Below are positions 22,214 through 34,300 of a stretch of 64,000 bases of DNA, one piece after another (position 1 is the stretch's first letter; each line of letters begins with the position of its first letter). Made by a program: the position numbers and the translations under genes. The notes beneath the pieces are model-generated. The model worked only from the letters and a program-made list of their open reading frames with translations, was not told the DNA's origin and did no database searches. The DNA is from Amphiduros pacificus (Eukaryota; Annelida; Polychaeta; Phyllodocida; Hesionidae), in the NCBI GenBank assembly GCA_949316495.1, contig OX439009.1, forward strand, positions 39,075,943 to 39,139,942, in the 5' to 3' direction.

Positions 22214-25200
22214 CTAGTACATCCATTTGTATCCCAATATGGCATTGTGTATGCAAAATACAACTGAAATAAGCACCGCCACGTGACAGGAAATGAGGCC
22301 TGTTGCGCCCCCTCCATCCCCTACAGTTGCGCTATCTGTTGGCACGGTGGTCACAGCTGGACAGCCAACACTGCTGCCACCTACTGGTAACATAAACTGG
22401 CTGCAGCAATCCATCAGTGCCACTTGCTGGAGGTTGGCAGGACTAGCATCAAAAGCGGCACCATCTGGGGCTGCATTCACTTCATCCCAGTAAAAAAGGC
22501 CATTCTCATCTCTACAAAAATATGTTACATCTTTCAGAACCAAATGTGTTTTAGTGATATGCACCTTCTCATCCTGAATAGGATGAGTATATCGCTTAAT
22601 ATCATTAGAGATTACAAACATTCAATCAGTTTAGAATTTAACTTCACGGCTCAGTCAGGATCGAGCTCCCGCTTTTCCCACCGGATGGAACATTTACTTC
22701 TTTTACATGTGATCATCATGTAATCTGTAGCATAACTGACCAGCTTCAGTACCATGCTTTTCTATTCATTCAATTTATTACACAAGGGCAAAAGATTTGG
22801 AAAATCTGTCAAGACCGAAGGTTTTATTAAATTGTCGTTTCTTACTGGGTGATTTTTCACCATTAAAAAGTCATTTGGACCTTGCCTTGCTTGAGGCTGT
22901 CAATCAACACTACTACACTGAGATTTGAGAGAGTGCAAGTTTATTTTCTCCTCTAGCTGTGTAATTATGCTGCTTAGGCTCGGGGTGCCAACAAGACATA
23001 AGTGACACGGCCAACTTCACAAATCAAATAAAATCAAACATTTAAGGTAATCGGGGTGCTAAAATTTTTATTTTTTCAGGAGATGAAGATAGTTATATTG
23101 TAGGATATAGATTACCTACCTACAGACTCTTATAAACATATATAGACAATCATAGACAATCACGATCTTTGTCAAGAAACGATAAGGGTTACTGAGTGCT
23201 ACGTGAGGCCAACAAGTGCAGGCTGATGCAATGCACCACTCGCCGCAAATAGAGATGATGTTATCCTCCCAGCTACGCAGGCAAGACATGCGCAGCCCCG
23301 AAGCAGGAGAAGACGCCACGTAGGCAGCCCTCACACAGATGCTCAGTTTTCCTTAAAAAGGCCCCAAAATCGCTACTCGGGGGCCAGAAGACCAGAATCC
23401 ACTTGCCTAGAAGATCCATGACACTCAGCCTCGTGACCGCATAGACTTGGGTGTTTTATGCATCCTTAGGACTTTGTGAGTATCATGCATTCAGGTATTT
23501 CATATGCCTCGCTCTTTGCCGTGCCAACCTCGCCAGACTAGTGTATACAGCACCGAATAAAGGAGACCCTTGTGCATTGCATACTCTGTGTCTGCAGTCC
23601 TTATTGCCACCCAACTCACATAGGTAGATAGGGTAGCTAGGTTAAGAGCCCCGTTCACAGCCAGTGAGTATAGCGAGTATAGTGACGAGTATCGAGTATC
23701 TGATCCCCGTCCATGACCCCCAAACGACGGATGTCCCCTGCACCCACTCAGTACTACCAGTGTTACGTAACAATATTTTGTTCCAGTTATTATAATTAGC
23801 AGCCACTATTCGTTATTGTGATTTGTAGGGTTTGCAGGTCTGGAACAGGATAATGAGAAAAATGTTAGTCATAGTTAGAGGGGGATATTGGTTATCTAGG
23901 ATGTAGTCTCGGTGTTAAAATCTTTATTTTTCCTTGTTGTTTCAGGAAATGAAGATAGTTATATTTTGTTCCAATTATTAGCAGCCATTAATTGTTATTG
24001 TGATCTGTAGGGTTTGCAGGTCTGGAACAGGATGGTGAGAAAAATGTTAGTCATAGTTGTAATATATAAAAGCCCAACACCAGATCGAGTGTCCAGATGA
24101 GAACATGTGCTTGCTTGTGTCTCAACAAATTTATTCCCTCACAATGTTACATTTAACACCAGGTGGCACTGCGCCACTTATGTGACTGATACACTACATG
24201 CCCTTTTTACCTTGATGCCCTTTTACCTTGATGTCCCTTTTTTACTTTGCTAGACATTTTTTTTTAGTCTGAACACTAACTAACTACAGGTAATAAAATA
24301 CAATACAAAGCTGGCATGGCACAACTATAAAAATGCTAATTACCATTTAACTTTGAACATTATGCATGGTTACAATTATATTTGACTGACTTGCAGTTAT
24401 TGTTACTACTGACTGGCAGTTTTCTATCACAACATACAATAATTTCACATCAATACTTTCTGGCAGCATTCAATCTTCATGACATGACAATGACTTGAAA
24501 ATACAAATTAAAACACATCAACATTTTAAACAACTGTGATTTGCATGTCTCATATTTCAATGCTCATGTTAATGTCTGTATGAATTGAGCATAATCATGC
24601 AATTTACATGTCCATAACAGATTTACCCTTCGATACTCTACCACTACGTGTGGTTACTTCAGGCCTAATTGAAATGTGCTCATATTTGGCATTCTCCTGC
24701 TGCTGTGTGCAGACTGGCCTAGACTGTGCAGGTGATTGTTGTGAGCTAACTGGCCTAGAATGTACAGGTGATCTGGGGGTCTGGGGAACATTATGAGCAA
24801 AATGACTTGCATTTGTCACGGCTGGTCCCTCATACACATCAACATCCACATTAGGAAGCACTTCTGGGGGGTCCTCCCTTGTGGTGTATGTGTGCCTGTT
24901 GTTTCTTTTGTAGGTATGCCCACCAGGAGCTTCTACCATTACACTCCTGGGTTGAGGCAACACATCAATTACCTTGCCATATTCCCACTCATTCTTGGGA
25001 TTTCTGAATCTGACTGCCTGCCCTATTTCAGGCTGAGGTATGACATGGCTAGCATTTCTGTCATAGTATTCCTTTTGTTGCATTTGTCTAGCTTTGAGAT
25101 TGCTGATCATGGGTGGAACCACATGAGGTTTGAGCAATTGTGCTGAGGTTGGCAGTCTAGATTTGAGCAATCTGCTCTTGAGTAATTGACTGGGAGCATA

Positions 25201-28200
25201 ACCATTTGTCCCATCAATTGGTGTGTTTCTAAACTCAAGCAAAGCATTGTATGGGTTTTGACCACTTTTGTATGCCTTTTTCATCAGCCTTTTTACTGAT
25301 TTCACTGCATTTTCAACTTGACCATTTGATTGTGAATAGCCTGGGCTTATTGTGACATGATCAAATTCCCACTCACGAGCAAACTGTCGGTAGGTTTCGC
25401 TATCGAAACATGGTCCATTGTCACTAACAACGGTCTCTGGCGTTCCTTCGTTTGCAAATATGGCTTGTGTGGCGACACTGACAGTGTGAGCGGTTTGTCC
25501 GAGATTTTTACCACCTCTGGATATTTCGAATAATAGTCCACGATGATGAGGTAGTCCTTACCTCCTAACTCGAATAGGTCGGTTCCAACCTTTGCCCACG
25601 GACGGTCTGGGATTTCATGTGGAATCATCGGCTCGGGAGGTCGTTTGCTTCAGAACTCCATGCAGATCGAGCATTTGCTTACCACATCCTCTATCTGGCC
25701 ATTCATGCCGGGCCAAAACATAATGGTTCGAGCTCGCTGTTTCGATTTAACGACACCCTGGTGGCTGGCATGAACTTTTCCCAGCATCTCCGCACGCATC
25801 ACTTCTGGGATGATAATCTGACTCTGGCGAAAGAGCAGATCATTGCAAAATGTGATTTCATCACGAAATGTATGGTATGGCCTTGCCATTTGTGGCACTT
25901 TTGCTTTGTCCTCTGGCCAACCATAAAGCACTAGTTTGCTTACCTCTGCTAAGACCGGGTCTTGAGCAGTCTTCATTCTCAACTCTAAGAGTTTCTCATC
26001 AGTGACTGGCAATTGATTGATCACACTCATGACCTCTTGCTGGTCATCTGGTGTACTAACTAGGTCAATCAGGGTTGCCCTACTGAGCAGGTCAGGCATC
26101 ACCATTTCTTTGCCTTGCTTCCATACCACATCTAAGTCGTATCGCAGCAACTGCATGCACATTCTCTGTAGCCGTGGACTCAGTTTGTGCAGCGGTTTTC
26201 TGAATATTCCGACTAGCGGCTTGTGGTCAGTTTCGAATATAGTTCTCGCGTTGAATATGTAATCGTGAAATCGAGTGCATCCGAACATGATCGCGCTCAG
26301 CTCCTTCTCTATTGGAGCGTAGTTTTTCTCTGCATCATTCAATTTGCGGCTTGCATACGCGACAGGGCGGTCATCTTGTGATATCATGGCCCCGAAACCT
26401 TTGTTGCTTGCATCAGTTGCTAAGCGAACCGGTTCCCTTGCGTTGTAGTACTTCAGTACTGGTGCACTAACTGCAGCATGGATAAGTGCCTTGAATGCCG
26501 CATCGTGTTGCGATTCCCATGTCCATGCGACATTTTTCTCTCGAAGTTGGCGCAATGGCTCGGCCAAGCTTGAGAGATTGGGGATGAACTTACCGAGGTA
26601 CACCTTAATGCCGAGGAATGTCTCTAGTTCTCCCTTGTTTTGTGGTTTCGGCATTTCTGTCAGCGCTCGCACTCTGTCCGGGTCGGGCAGTATCCCGTCT
26701 GCTGTGAACAGATGTCCAGAGTAATCAACCATATCGACTCCGATCTCGCTCTTGGGGAGATTGAGCTTCACTCCGGACTCACGTACACAGTCAAAGAACG
26801 CTTCCAGTTTTGTGTCGTGTTCATCGTCATTTTTTCCGTGTAGCAACATGTCATCGACAATGATTTGGATTCCATCGAGGTGTCCAAATTCCTCTATCAT
26901 CGCTCGCTGATATATTTCTCCGGCACAGCTGACCCCAAACGGCATCCTGCGAAATTTGTAGCGCCCCCAAGGGGTGTTGAAGGTCGTCAATTTCGAGCTG
27001 GCTTCAGTCAATTGTAGCTGCCAGTACCCGCTGGTTGCGTCAAATTTGGAAAATACCGTCGCACCTGGCATCATGGCACTTACGTCTTCCACCGTGTTCA
27101 TTGGATAATGTTGGCGACGTATTGCACGATTCAGGTCACGTGGATCAAGGCATATCCGGACTTTACCGTTTTTCTTCATGACTGTGGTTATCGAGCTGAC
27201 CCAATCGGTAGGCTCTGTCACGGGTTCGATCACACCTATGCTCGTCATACGTTCGAGTTCTGCCTTCACCTGATCGCGGATTTTGTACGGCACATGCCGT
27301 GGTGGGTGTTTCACTGGGGGTACACTAGGGTCAATTTCAATATCATACTCTCTGCCTTTTAGGCACCCCAACCCTTCAAACAAATCCTTGTTTTTCTCTA
27401 TCAACCTTTGTGCTCTGTGACTGGCCCTGTGAGATTGTTTAGGTTTTGACATATTGACAGACGGACGGACTGACATGTCAGACTGACGGACGGGTGTGAC
27501 GGACGGACGGACGGACCGTTTTGCAGGAATTACATACTTCTGCGACTGTTGTTGGCCAGTTTCCACTGCCAACACTCTCTTTAACAACTGAGCTTTCTCA
27601 CAAGTAGTCTTACCAAGTATGGGTGTAACCATTGAGTCAATAACCTGAAAGTCAACTTGACTACTACTCTTACCCACTGTTAGCTCAAGACTAACATGCC
27701 CTATTGGCTTCATTGAGTGTCCACTGAATGATTTCAGCACTGTGTGTGTTGGTCTCAGTTTCTGCTGAGAGGCAACTGGTAATCGTCCAAATATCGTCTT
27801 TGGTATGACATCTACCTGTGAGCCAGAGTCCAATTTGAAAACTACTGATTTCCCATCTATTTGGCAACTCTGGGTCCACTCCTCAGAGTGAGAATCAACA
27901 ACATCCACTTGTAGATAGTCTATCATAAATGAGAAGGGATCATCGTCGCTGTCGGCGTCGATCTGGACAGTCTTGATTGATCGTTCTCCGTATGGCTTGC
28001 CGTGCCCACGCCCACGTGGTCGAGACGGAGTTGACGTCTGGGTCTGGCGGTACGCTGACGGTTCACCTCTGGATGCTGTACTGCGGCACTTTGCAGCAAA
28101 ATGTGAAATTTTGCCACACTTCTTGCAGGTTTTGCCTTTTGCAGGGCACTGCCCGGGTGCATGACTATATGGGCAGTTTTGACACTCACTGGCGCTGCTT

Positions 28201-29930
28201 TTCTGGGAATATTTGCCTGCATACTCATGATTCTGGGGTTTGGGTGTGAACTGCGGTTTCCTTTTTACCTCTGCCACGGTGACTGCTGCATTGCCACCCA
28301 TTGACTTTAATTGGTCCGCAGAGAGTTCTGCCACTTTACACATGTCCACTGCCTTTTGCAGAGTAAGATCTTCTATTCTCAGCAACCTTCCCCTTACATT
28401 TTCACTTATTATCCCGCACACGATCCTGTCTCTCAGTAACTCATCTTCAAGGACCTGATATTCACATTCCTTGATCAATTTTCTCAAATCTGTGAGATAG
28501 TCTATGAAGCTCTCCCCATTTTTTTGGTTTCTTGAGTTGAACTGGTATCTTGATACAGTCAGGTTTTTCTTGGGCTCGCAATATTCTTTGAATTTATCAA
28601 GTACAGGCTGCATCTTATCCTTATCCCCATCTGGGTATATGAAAGTCTCATTCACAGCCTGTGCTGCTGGGCCTGCTACATGCAGAAAAGTGCATACCTG
28701 AGTCTTTTCTGGTTTCTTGTCTACTTCTGATGCAATGCTGAAGAACTCCCATGCTCTGAGAAAATCTCTCCAGTTTTGAGCAACATTGCCCTCGAGTGAT
28801 AGGGATCCTGGGGCTTTCAAATTTATGACAGACATGCTGCATAAATTGTCCACAACTTGCTGACACCATGTAATATATAAAAGCCCAACACCAGATCGAG
28901 TGTCCAGATGAGAACATGTGCTTGCTTGTGTCTCAACAAATTTATTCCCTCACAATGTTACATTTAACACCAGGTGGCACTGCGCCACTTATGTGACTGA
29001 TACACTACAATAGTTAGTGGGGGATGTTGGTTATCTATAGGATGTAGTCTCAGTGGGATTAGAAAAGTTGGTGAGGAGGCAGCAGGTAGATATGAAGGTG
29101 CTGAAGATCACTAGGTACTCACGTGGAGGACATCTTTAGCCTCTAGTTGTGATTGGTAGGGCTTACGAGGATATTGGACGCCTCAGGCTGTATAGGGATA
29201 TTGGACGCCCTGTAGTACACTGGGGATTGTAGGCCCCAAGGGTATGAGTGAGTGTTTTGGTTAAAGTTGACAGTGCAGAAGGTGGTAATTAGATAGGGTA
29301 GTTTTTCATCAGTGTAGGGGCCTGCACCGGGCAGTCAGCACAAGTGCTACTCACAGATTGGAGAGAGTGCATATTGGATCTCCTCTCTAGCTGGGTAGCC
29401 ACGCAACATAGGCTCTGAGTGCCCACAAGACAAAAGTGGAGCGGCCAACATATCAAATCAAATCAAATCAAATTAAATCAATATTTACCTTTTGGCTGCC
29501 AATATCACTTGTTTTCCAACATGTATCTGTGTCCCTGAGCATGTGTGTTGAGGGAACACTCTTGGAAACGTTATATTGTTGGGGATCGGAATTGTAATAT
29601 TATCATACTTGAAAATACAGTAAACTTCAAATTGGGCATCTTGAACAAGGCTGAATGTGCCATCACTGTAGTTCGAACGCCCTGTCTCCTGACCTAAAAT
29701 CAAAGACCTGTTTAGTATTTGAGCTTTTTATTATATACATTTTTCCTAAAAACGACTGTTTAATAAAGTTCAAATATGGATGTGCATATGTTACCGTATA
29801 ATACTATTTCCGCTTCAGCAAGGAAATCTTCCATGGACCAGTGTTTCCAATTCAAAACCTTGCAACCTGAGCAATCACGTGACATGTACAAGCTCATCCA
29901 AATTAACCATAGCAACTTATGGCCGTTCAT
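22214..29930 (-). CDS. Gene A: 212-residue secreted or membrane-anchored protein, paralogue of gene B (3 exons)
   Basis: Exons on the minus strand: 29930-29795 (ATG, MNGHKLLWLIWMSLYMSRDC, a likely signal peptide), 29693-29489, and 22511-22214 (stop TAG). Introns are phase 1 (donor gtaaca, acceptor attttag) and phase 2 (donor gtaaat, acceptor ttttgtag). Features: WKHWSMEDFLAEAEIVLYG, FEVYCIFKYDN, NITFPRVFPQHTCSGTQI, YWDEVNAAPDGAAFDA, MDCCSQF, then a C-terminal hydrophobic stretch (LISCHVAVLISVVFC) with a short tail, fitting a single membrane pass or a GPI signal. There are several N-x-S/T sites. The family is not recognised. The FL..A..VLYG...FEVYC pattern and a later conserved Cys recall NTR/TIMP-like ectodomains such as CCDC3 (favine), but that is tentative. 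The 6.98-kb second intron is swollen by transposable elements; the equivalent intron in gene B is 220 bp. Confidence 0.75.
22919..23040 (+). repeat. Dispersed repeat module with (aaatc)n-like tail, copy 1
   Basis: This segment (gagagagtgcaagt, then cctctagctg, then gccaacaagacataagtg, then cacggccaac, then a run of aaatc/aaaatc) is clearly similar to 29350-29480 in the same orientation. The tail suggests a SINE-like or LINE 3' end. The class is unknown. Confidence 0.7.
23046..23098 (+). repeat. Left partial copy of a ~188-bp tandem repeat, interrupted by a solo LTR
   Basis: The words ggtgctaaaatttttatttt and gaagatagttatat match the equivalent part of the units at 23773-24057. The copy is cut at 23098 by the inserted LTR and resumes at 23773 after it, with the bases atat duplicated at the junction. 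Confidence 0.75.
23099..23772. mobile_element. Solo LTR of an LTR retrotransposon (674 bp)
   Basis: The segment begins TGTAGG and ends GTAACA. It is flanked by atat on both sides (a 4-bp target duplication) and sits in a repeat whose uninterrupted copy 190 bp further on shows the empty site. It contains an AATAAA word near 23553. There is no internal coding sequence, so it is the usual LTR-LTR recombination product. The superfamily (gypsy or BEL/Pao) cannot be told from the LTR alone. Confidence 0.7.
23773..24057 (+). repeat. ~188-bp tandem repeat units, continued at 29010-29050 after the gypsy insertion
   Basis: Two successive copies (attttgttcca at about 23775 and 23963, offset 188 bp) share gatagttatattttgttcca, gggtttgcaggtctggaaca and atgttagtcatagtt. 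The second copy is split at 24057 by the gypsy element and continues from 29010 as tagttagtgggggatgttgg. Tandem cores of this size are known inside non-autonomous elements of molluscs, but the class here is not established. Confidence 0.75.
24058..24198 (-). repeat. LTR of the gypsy element (3' LTR in element orientation)
   Basis: 141 bp, starts TGTAATATATAAAAGCCC and ends GATACACTACA on the plus strand. It matches the copy at 28869-29009 with no difference seen. Preceded by atagt. Confidence 0.93.
28869..29009 (-). repeat. LTR of the gypsy element (5' LTR in element orientation)
   Basis: 141 bp, the same sequence as the other LTR. Followed on the plus strand by atagt (29010-29014), the second half of the target duplication. 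Confidence 0.93.
29350..29480 (+). repeat. Dispersed repeat module with (aaatc)n tail, copy 2
   Basis: Similar to 22919-23040 (gagagagtgcatattgg, gccaacatatc, then repeated aaatc). The aaatc run stops about 10 bp before the splice donor of gene A exon 2, so the repeat almost abuts the exon. Confidence 0.7.
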
Positions 29931-30101
29931 TCTGAATACCAGTTTCTGAAATTCCGAAATGCTAAATATTTAGGTTCGGATTACAGGATAAGTAAGTTAT
30001 TTCATGCATATGTGAACTATTGTATTGAAGCTAAAATTGTCATGGTCTTAAAGTGTGGGGCAAACGGAGAGGATGGGTATTTGATTTTTTTCTCCTGTCA
30101 T

Positions 30102-30911
30102 TTTGATAGATTCCCTCATCATCTTGTCTTGTCCCTCATCATCTTGCCTTGTCTTGGTAGATTCCCCCATCATCTTGATAGATTCCCTCATCATCTTGAT
30201 AGATTCCCCCATCATCTTGATAGATTCCCCCATCATCTTGATAGATTCCCTCATCATCTTGATAGATTCCCCCATCATCTTGATAGATTCCCCTATCATC
30301 TTGATAGATTCCCTCATCATCTTGATAGATTCCTTCATCATCTTGATAGATTCTCCCATCATCTTGATAGATTCTCCCATCATCTTGATAGATTCCTTCA
30401 TCATCTTGATAGATTCTCCCATCATCTTGATAGATTCCCTCATCATCTTGATAGATTCCCTCATCATCTTGATAGATTCCCTCATCATCTTTATAGATTC
30501 TCCCATCATCTTGATAGATTCCTTCATCATCTTGATAGATTCCCTCATCATCTTGATAGATTCCCTCATCATCTTGATAGATTCCCTCATCATTTTGATA
30601 GATTCCCTCATCATCTTGATAGATCCCCTCATCATCTTGATAGATTCCCCCATCATCTTGATAGATTCCCTCATCATCTTGATAGATCCCCTCATCATCT
30701 TGATAGATTCCCCCATCATCTTGATAGATTCCCTCATCATCTTGATTGATTCCCCCATCATCTTGATAGATTCCCTCATCATCTTGATTGATTCCCCCAA
30801 CATCTTGATAGATTCCCCCAACATCTTGATAGATTCCCCCAACATCTTGATAGATTCCCTCATCATCTTGATTGATTCCCCCATCATCTTGATTGATTCC
30901 CCCATCATCTT
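30102..30911. repeat. Minisatellite, 21-bp unit (gattccctcatcatcttgata)
   Basis: About 38 copies, with variants at a few positions (ccctc, ccccc, cttc, tccc). It reads open in more than one frame on both strands because the unit is 7 codons and contains no stop in those frames. It lies just upstream of gene A in its transcription direction. Confidence 0.95.
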
Positions 30912-30934
30912 TACGTTTTTAACTCTTTCTTGGT

Positions 30935-31135
30935 GAAGGCATGTTGTACATGGCCGAGTGGTAGGATGCCTGGCTGGGATTGATTGCTTGGCTGGGTTTG
31001 ATTCCTAATAGGGACGATGGTTGGGGAAGACCCAGTCATACGTTAACTATCTCACTTTTTCAATTATTAGAATCATATTGAAGGGTTATTTCCTTCTCCT
31101 AACCAGTGATAATCTATATTGTATCTTGATAACAG
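30935..31135 (+). mobile_element. tRNA-derived SINE
   Basis: Box A-like atggccgagtggtaggatgc and box B-like gctgggtttgattcctaa, separated by an extra stretch. The tail holds cctaaccagtgataatctat, shared with the element at 18.6-18.8 kb. There is no sign of an intact tRNA fold. Confidence 0.6.
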
Positions 31136-31386
31136 ACATTTCCTCCCCTGTATAATAAATAATGCGACATCAGATCTTGTGAATATCTATTTATTCTCCA
31201 AAAAAAATTAACAATCGTATTTTTCCACATTTGGCGATTTAAAATGATTCAATTAATGTCCTGTATTTTCCTATCCCCTCTCACACAGCTCATTTTCTCT
31301 GTAATGATTATATTTTTCCCAGGTTCAGTATTCAGTCCACCTATTTGTTTCATATCATGGATAATAATCTGTAATCTTTCCAACTA

Positions 31387-34300
31387 GATCGAGGTTAGGA
31401 GAAACCTGAGTCGGGAGAGATCGAGGTTAGGAGAGGTCCAGGTTGAGAGGGATCTAGGTTGAGAATGATCTGGATTGTTGGTAGATATCTAGGTTGGGAG
31501 AGATCTGGGTTGGGAGAGATCTGGGTTGGGAGAGATCTGGATTGGGAGAGATCTGGGTTGGGAGAGATCTGAGTAGGGAGAGATCTAAATTGAGAGAGAT
31601 TTGGGTTGGGAGAGATCTAAGTTGAGAGAGATCTGGGTTGGGAGAGATGTGGGTTGGGAGAGATCTGGGTTGGGAGAGATCTGAGTAGGGAGAGATCTGG
31701 GTTGGGAGAGATCTGGGTTGGGAGAGATCTGAGTAGGGAGAGATCTGGGTTGGGAGAGATCTGGGTTGGGAGAGATCTGGGTTGGGAGAGATCTGAGTAG
31801 GGAGAGATCTGGGTTGGGAGAGATGTGGGTTGGGAGAGATCTGGGTTGGGAGAGATCTGAGTAGGGAGAGATCTGGGTTGGGAGATATCTGATTAGGGAG
31901 AGATCTAAGTTGAGAGAGATCTGGGTTGGGAGAGATCTGGGTTGGGAGATATCTGAGTAGGGAGAGATCTGGGTTGGGAGAGATCTGGGTTGGGAGAGAT
32001 CTGGGTTGGGAGAGATCTGAGTAGGGAGAGATCTGGGTTGGGAGAGATCTGATTAGGGAGAGATCTAAGTTGAGAGAGATCTGATTAGGGAGAGATCTGG
32101 GTTGGGAGATATCTGATTAGGGAGAGATCTAAGTTGAGAGAGATCTGGGTTGGGAGAGATCTGGGTTGGGAGAGATCTGGGTTGGGAGAGATCTGGATTG
32201 GGAGAGATCTGGGTTGGGAGAGATCTGAGTAGGGAGAGATCTAAATTGAGAGAGGTTTGGGTTGGGAGAGATCTAAGTTGAGAGAGATCTGGGTTGGGAG
32301 AGATGTGGGTTGGGAGAGATCTGGGTTGGGAGAGATCTGGGTTGGGAGAGATCTGGGATGGGAGAGATGTGGTTTGGGAGAGATCTGGGTTGGGAGAGAT
32401 CTGAGTAGAGAGAGATCTGGGTTGGGAGAGATCTGGGTTCGGAGAGATGTGGGTTGGGAGAGATCTGGGTTGGGAGAGATCTGAGTAGGGAGAGATCTGG
32501 GTTGGGAGAGATCTGAGTTGGGAGAGATCTAACTTGAGAGAGATCTAACTTGAGAGAGATGTGGGTTGGGAGAGATGTGGGTTGGGAGACATCTGATTAG
32601 GGAGAGATCTAAATTGAGAGAGATCTGAGTAGGGAGAGATCTAACTTGAGAGAGATGTGGGTTGAGAGAGATCTGGGTTGGAAGAGATGTGGGTTGGGAG
32701 AGATCTGAGTTGGGAGAGATCTAACTTGAGAGAGATGTGGGTTGAGAGAGATCTGGGTTGGGAGAGATGTGGGTTGGGAGAGATCTGGGTTGGTAGAGAT
32801 TTGGGTTGGGAGAGATCTGAGTTGGGAGAGATCTAACTTGAGAGAGATGTGGGTTGATGGGATCTGGGTTGGGAGAGATGTGGGTTGGGAGAGATCTGAA
32901 TAGGGAGAGATCTAAATTGAGAGAGATCTGGGTTGGGAGAGATGTGGGTTCGGAGAGATCTGAGTAGGGAGATATCTGGGTTAAGAGAGATCTAAGTTGA
33001 GAGAGATCTGAGTTGGGAGAGATCTGAGTAGGGAGAGATGTGGGTTGGGAGAGATCTGATTAGGGACAGATCTAAGTTGAGAGAGATCTGATTAGGGAGA
33101 GATCTGATTAGGGAGAGATGTGGGTTGGGAAAGATGTGGGTTGGGACAGATCTGGGTTGGGAGAGATCTGATAAGGGAGAGATCTGATTAGGGAGATATC
33201 TAAGTTGAGAGAGATCTGGGTTGGGAGAGATCTGAGTAGGGAGAAATCTGAGTAGGGAGAGATCTAAATTGAGAGAGATCTGGTTTGGGAGAGATCTGGG
33301 TTGGGAGAGATCTGAGTAGGGAGAGATCTGGGTTTGTAGAGATCTGGGTTGGGAGAGATGTGGGTTGGGAGAGATCTGATTAGGGAGAGATCTGATTAGG
33401 GAGAAATGTGGGTTGGGAGAGATCTGATTAGGGAGAGATGTGGGTTGGGAGAGATCTGAGTAGGGAGAAATCTGAGTAGGGAGAGATCTAAGTTGAGAGA
33501 GATCTGATTAGGGAGAGATGTGGGTTGGGAGAGAAGTGGGTTGGGAGAGATCTGGGTTGTGAAAGATCTGATTAGGGAGAGATCTAAGTTGAGAGAGATC
33601 TGATTAGGGAGAGATCTGAGTTGGGAGAGATCTGATTAGGGAGAGATCTAAGTTGAGAGAGATCATGGGTTGGGAGAGATCTGAGTAGGGAGAAATCTGG
33701 GTTGGGAGAGATCTGGGTTGGGAGAGATCTGATTAGGGAGGGATCTAAGTTGAGAGAGATCTGAGAGATGTGGTTTGGGAGAGATCTAAGTAGGGAGAGA
33801 TCTGGGTTGGGAGAGATGTGGGTTGGGAGAGATCTGGGTTGGGAGAGATCTGGGTTGGGAGAGATCTGGGATGGGAGAGATGTGGTTTGGGAGAGATCTG
33901 GGTTGGGAGAGATCTGAGTAGAGAGAGATCTGGGTTGGGAGAGATCTGGGTTCGGAGAGATGTGGGTTGGGAGAGATCTGGGTTGGGAGAGATCTGAGTA
34001 GGGAGAGATCTGGGTTGGGAGAGATCTGAGTTGGGAGAGATCTAACTTGAGAGAGATCTAACTTGAGAGAGATGTGGGTTGGGAGAGATGTGGGTTGGGA
34101 GACATCTGATTAGGGAGAGATCTAAATTGAGAGAGATCTGAGTAGGGAGAGATCTAACTTGAGAGAGATGTGGGTTGAGAGAGATCTGGGTTGGAAGAGA
34201 TGTGGGTTGGGAGAGATCTGAGTTGGGAGAGATCTAACTTGAGAGAGATGTGGGTTGAGAGAGATCTGGGTTGGGAGAGATGTGGGTTGGGAGAGATCTG

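Larger units (their letters stand above)
24058..29009 (-). mobile_element. Ty3/gypsy LTR retrotransposon, young, nearly whole (Mag-like?)
   Basis: A 4,952-bp element bounded by two 141-bp direct LTRs that read the same base for base (TGTAAT...ACTACA) and by the 5-bp target duplication atagt. Coding runs on the minus strand. Parts in order: gag with a CCHC zinc knuckle (CKKCGKISHFAAKC), aspartic protease with an LDSG active site, reverse transcriptase with a VDD box and FDATSGYWQLQL, RNase H with TDAS, and integrase with an HHCC-type zinc domain and a core ending in a chromatin-facing tail. Just inside the 5' LTR, TGGTGTCAGC fits a tRNA-Leu primer site, and a purine tract precedes the 3' LTR. 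No envelope gene was seen. The open frame shows about two breaks, so it is treated as a fossil, although a very recent one. Short LTRs and the Leu primer suggest the Mag lineage; this is inference. It sits in intron 2 of gene A. Confidence 0.93.

Noticed and set aside
30048-30936. Three overlapping open frames of about 280 codons on both strands of the 21-bp array
   Set aside because: By-product of the repeat; the unit lacks stops in several frames.
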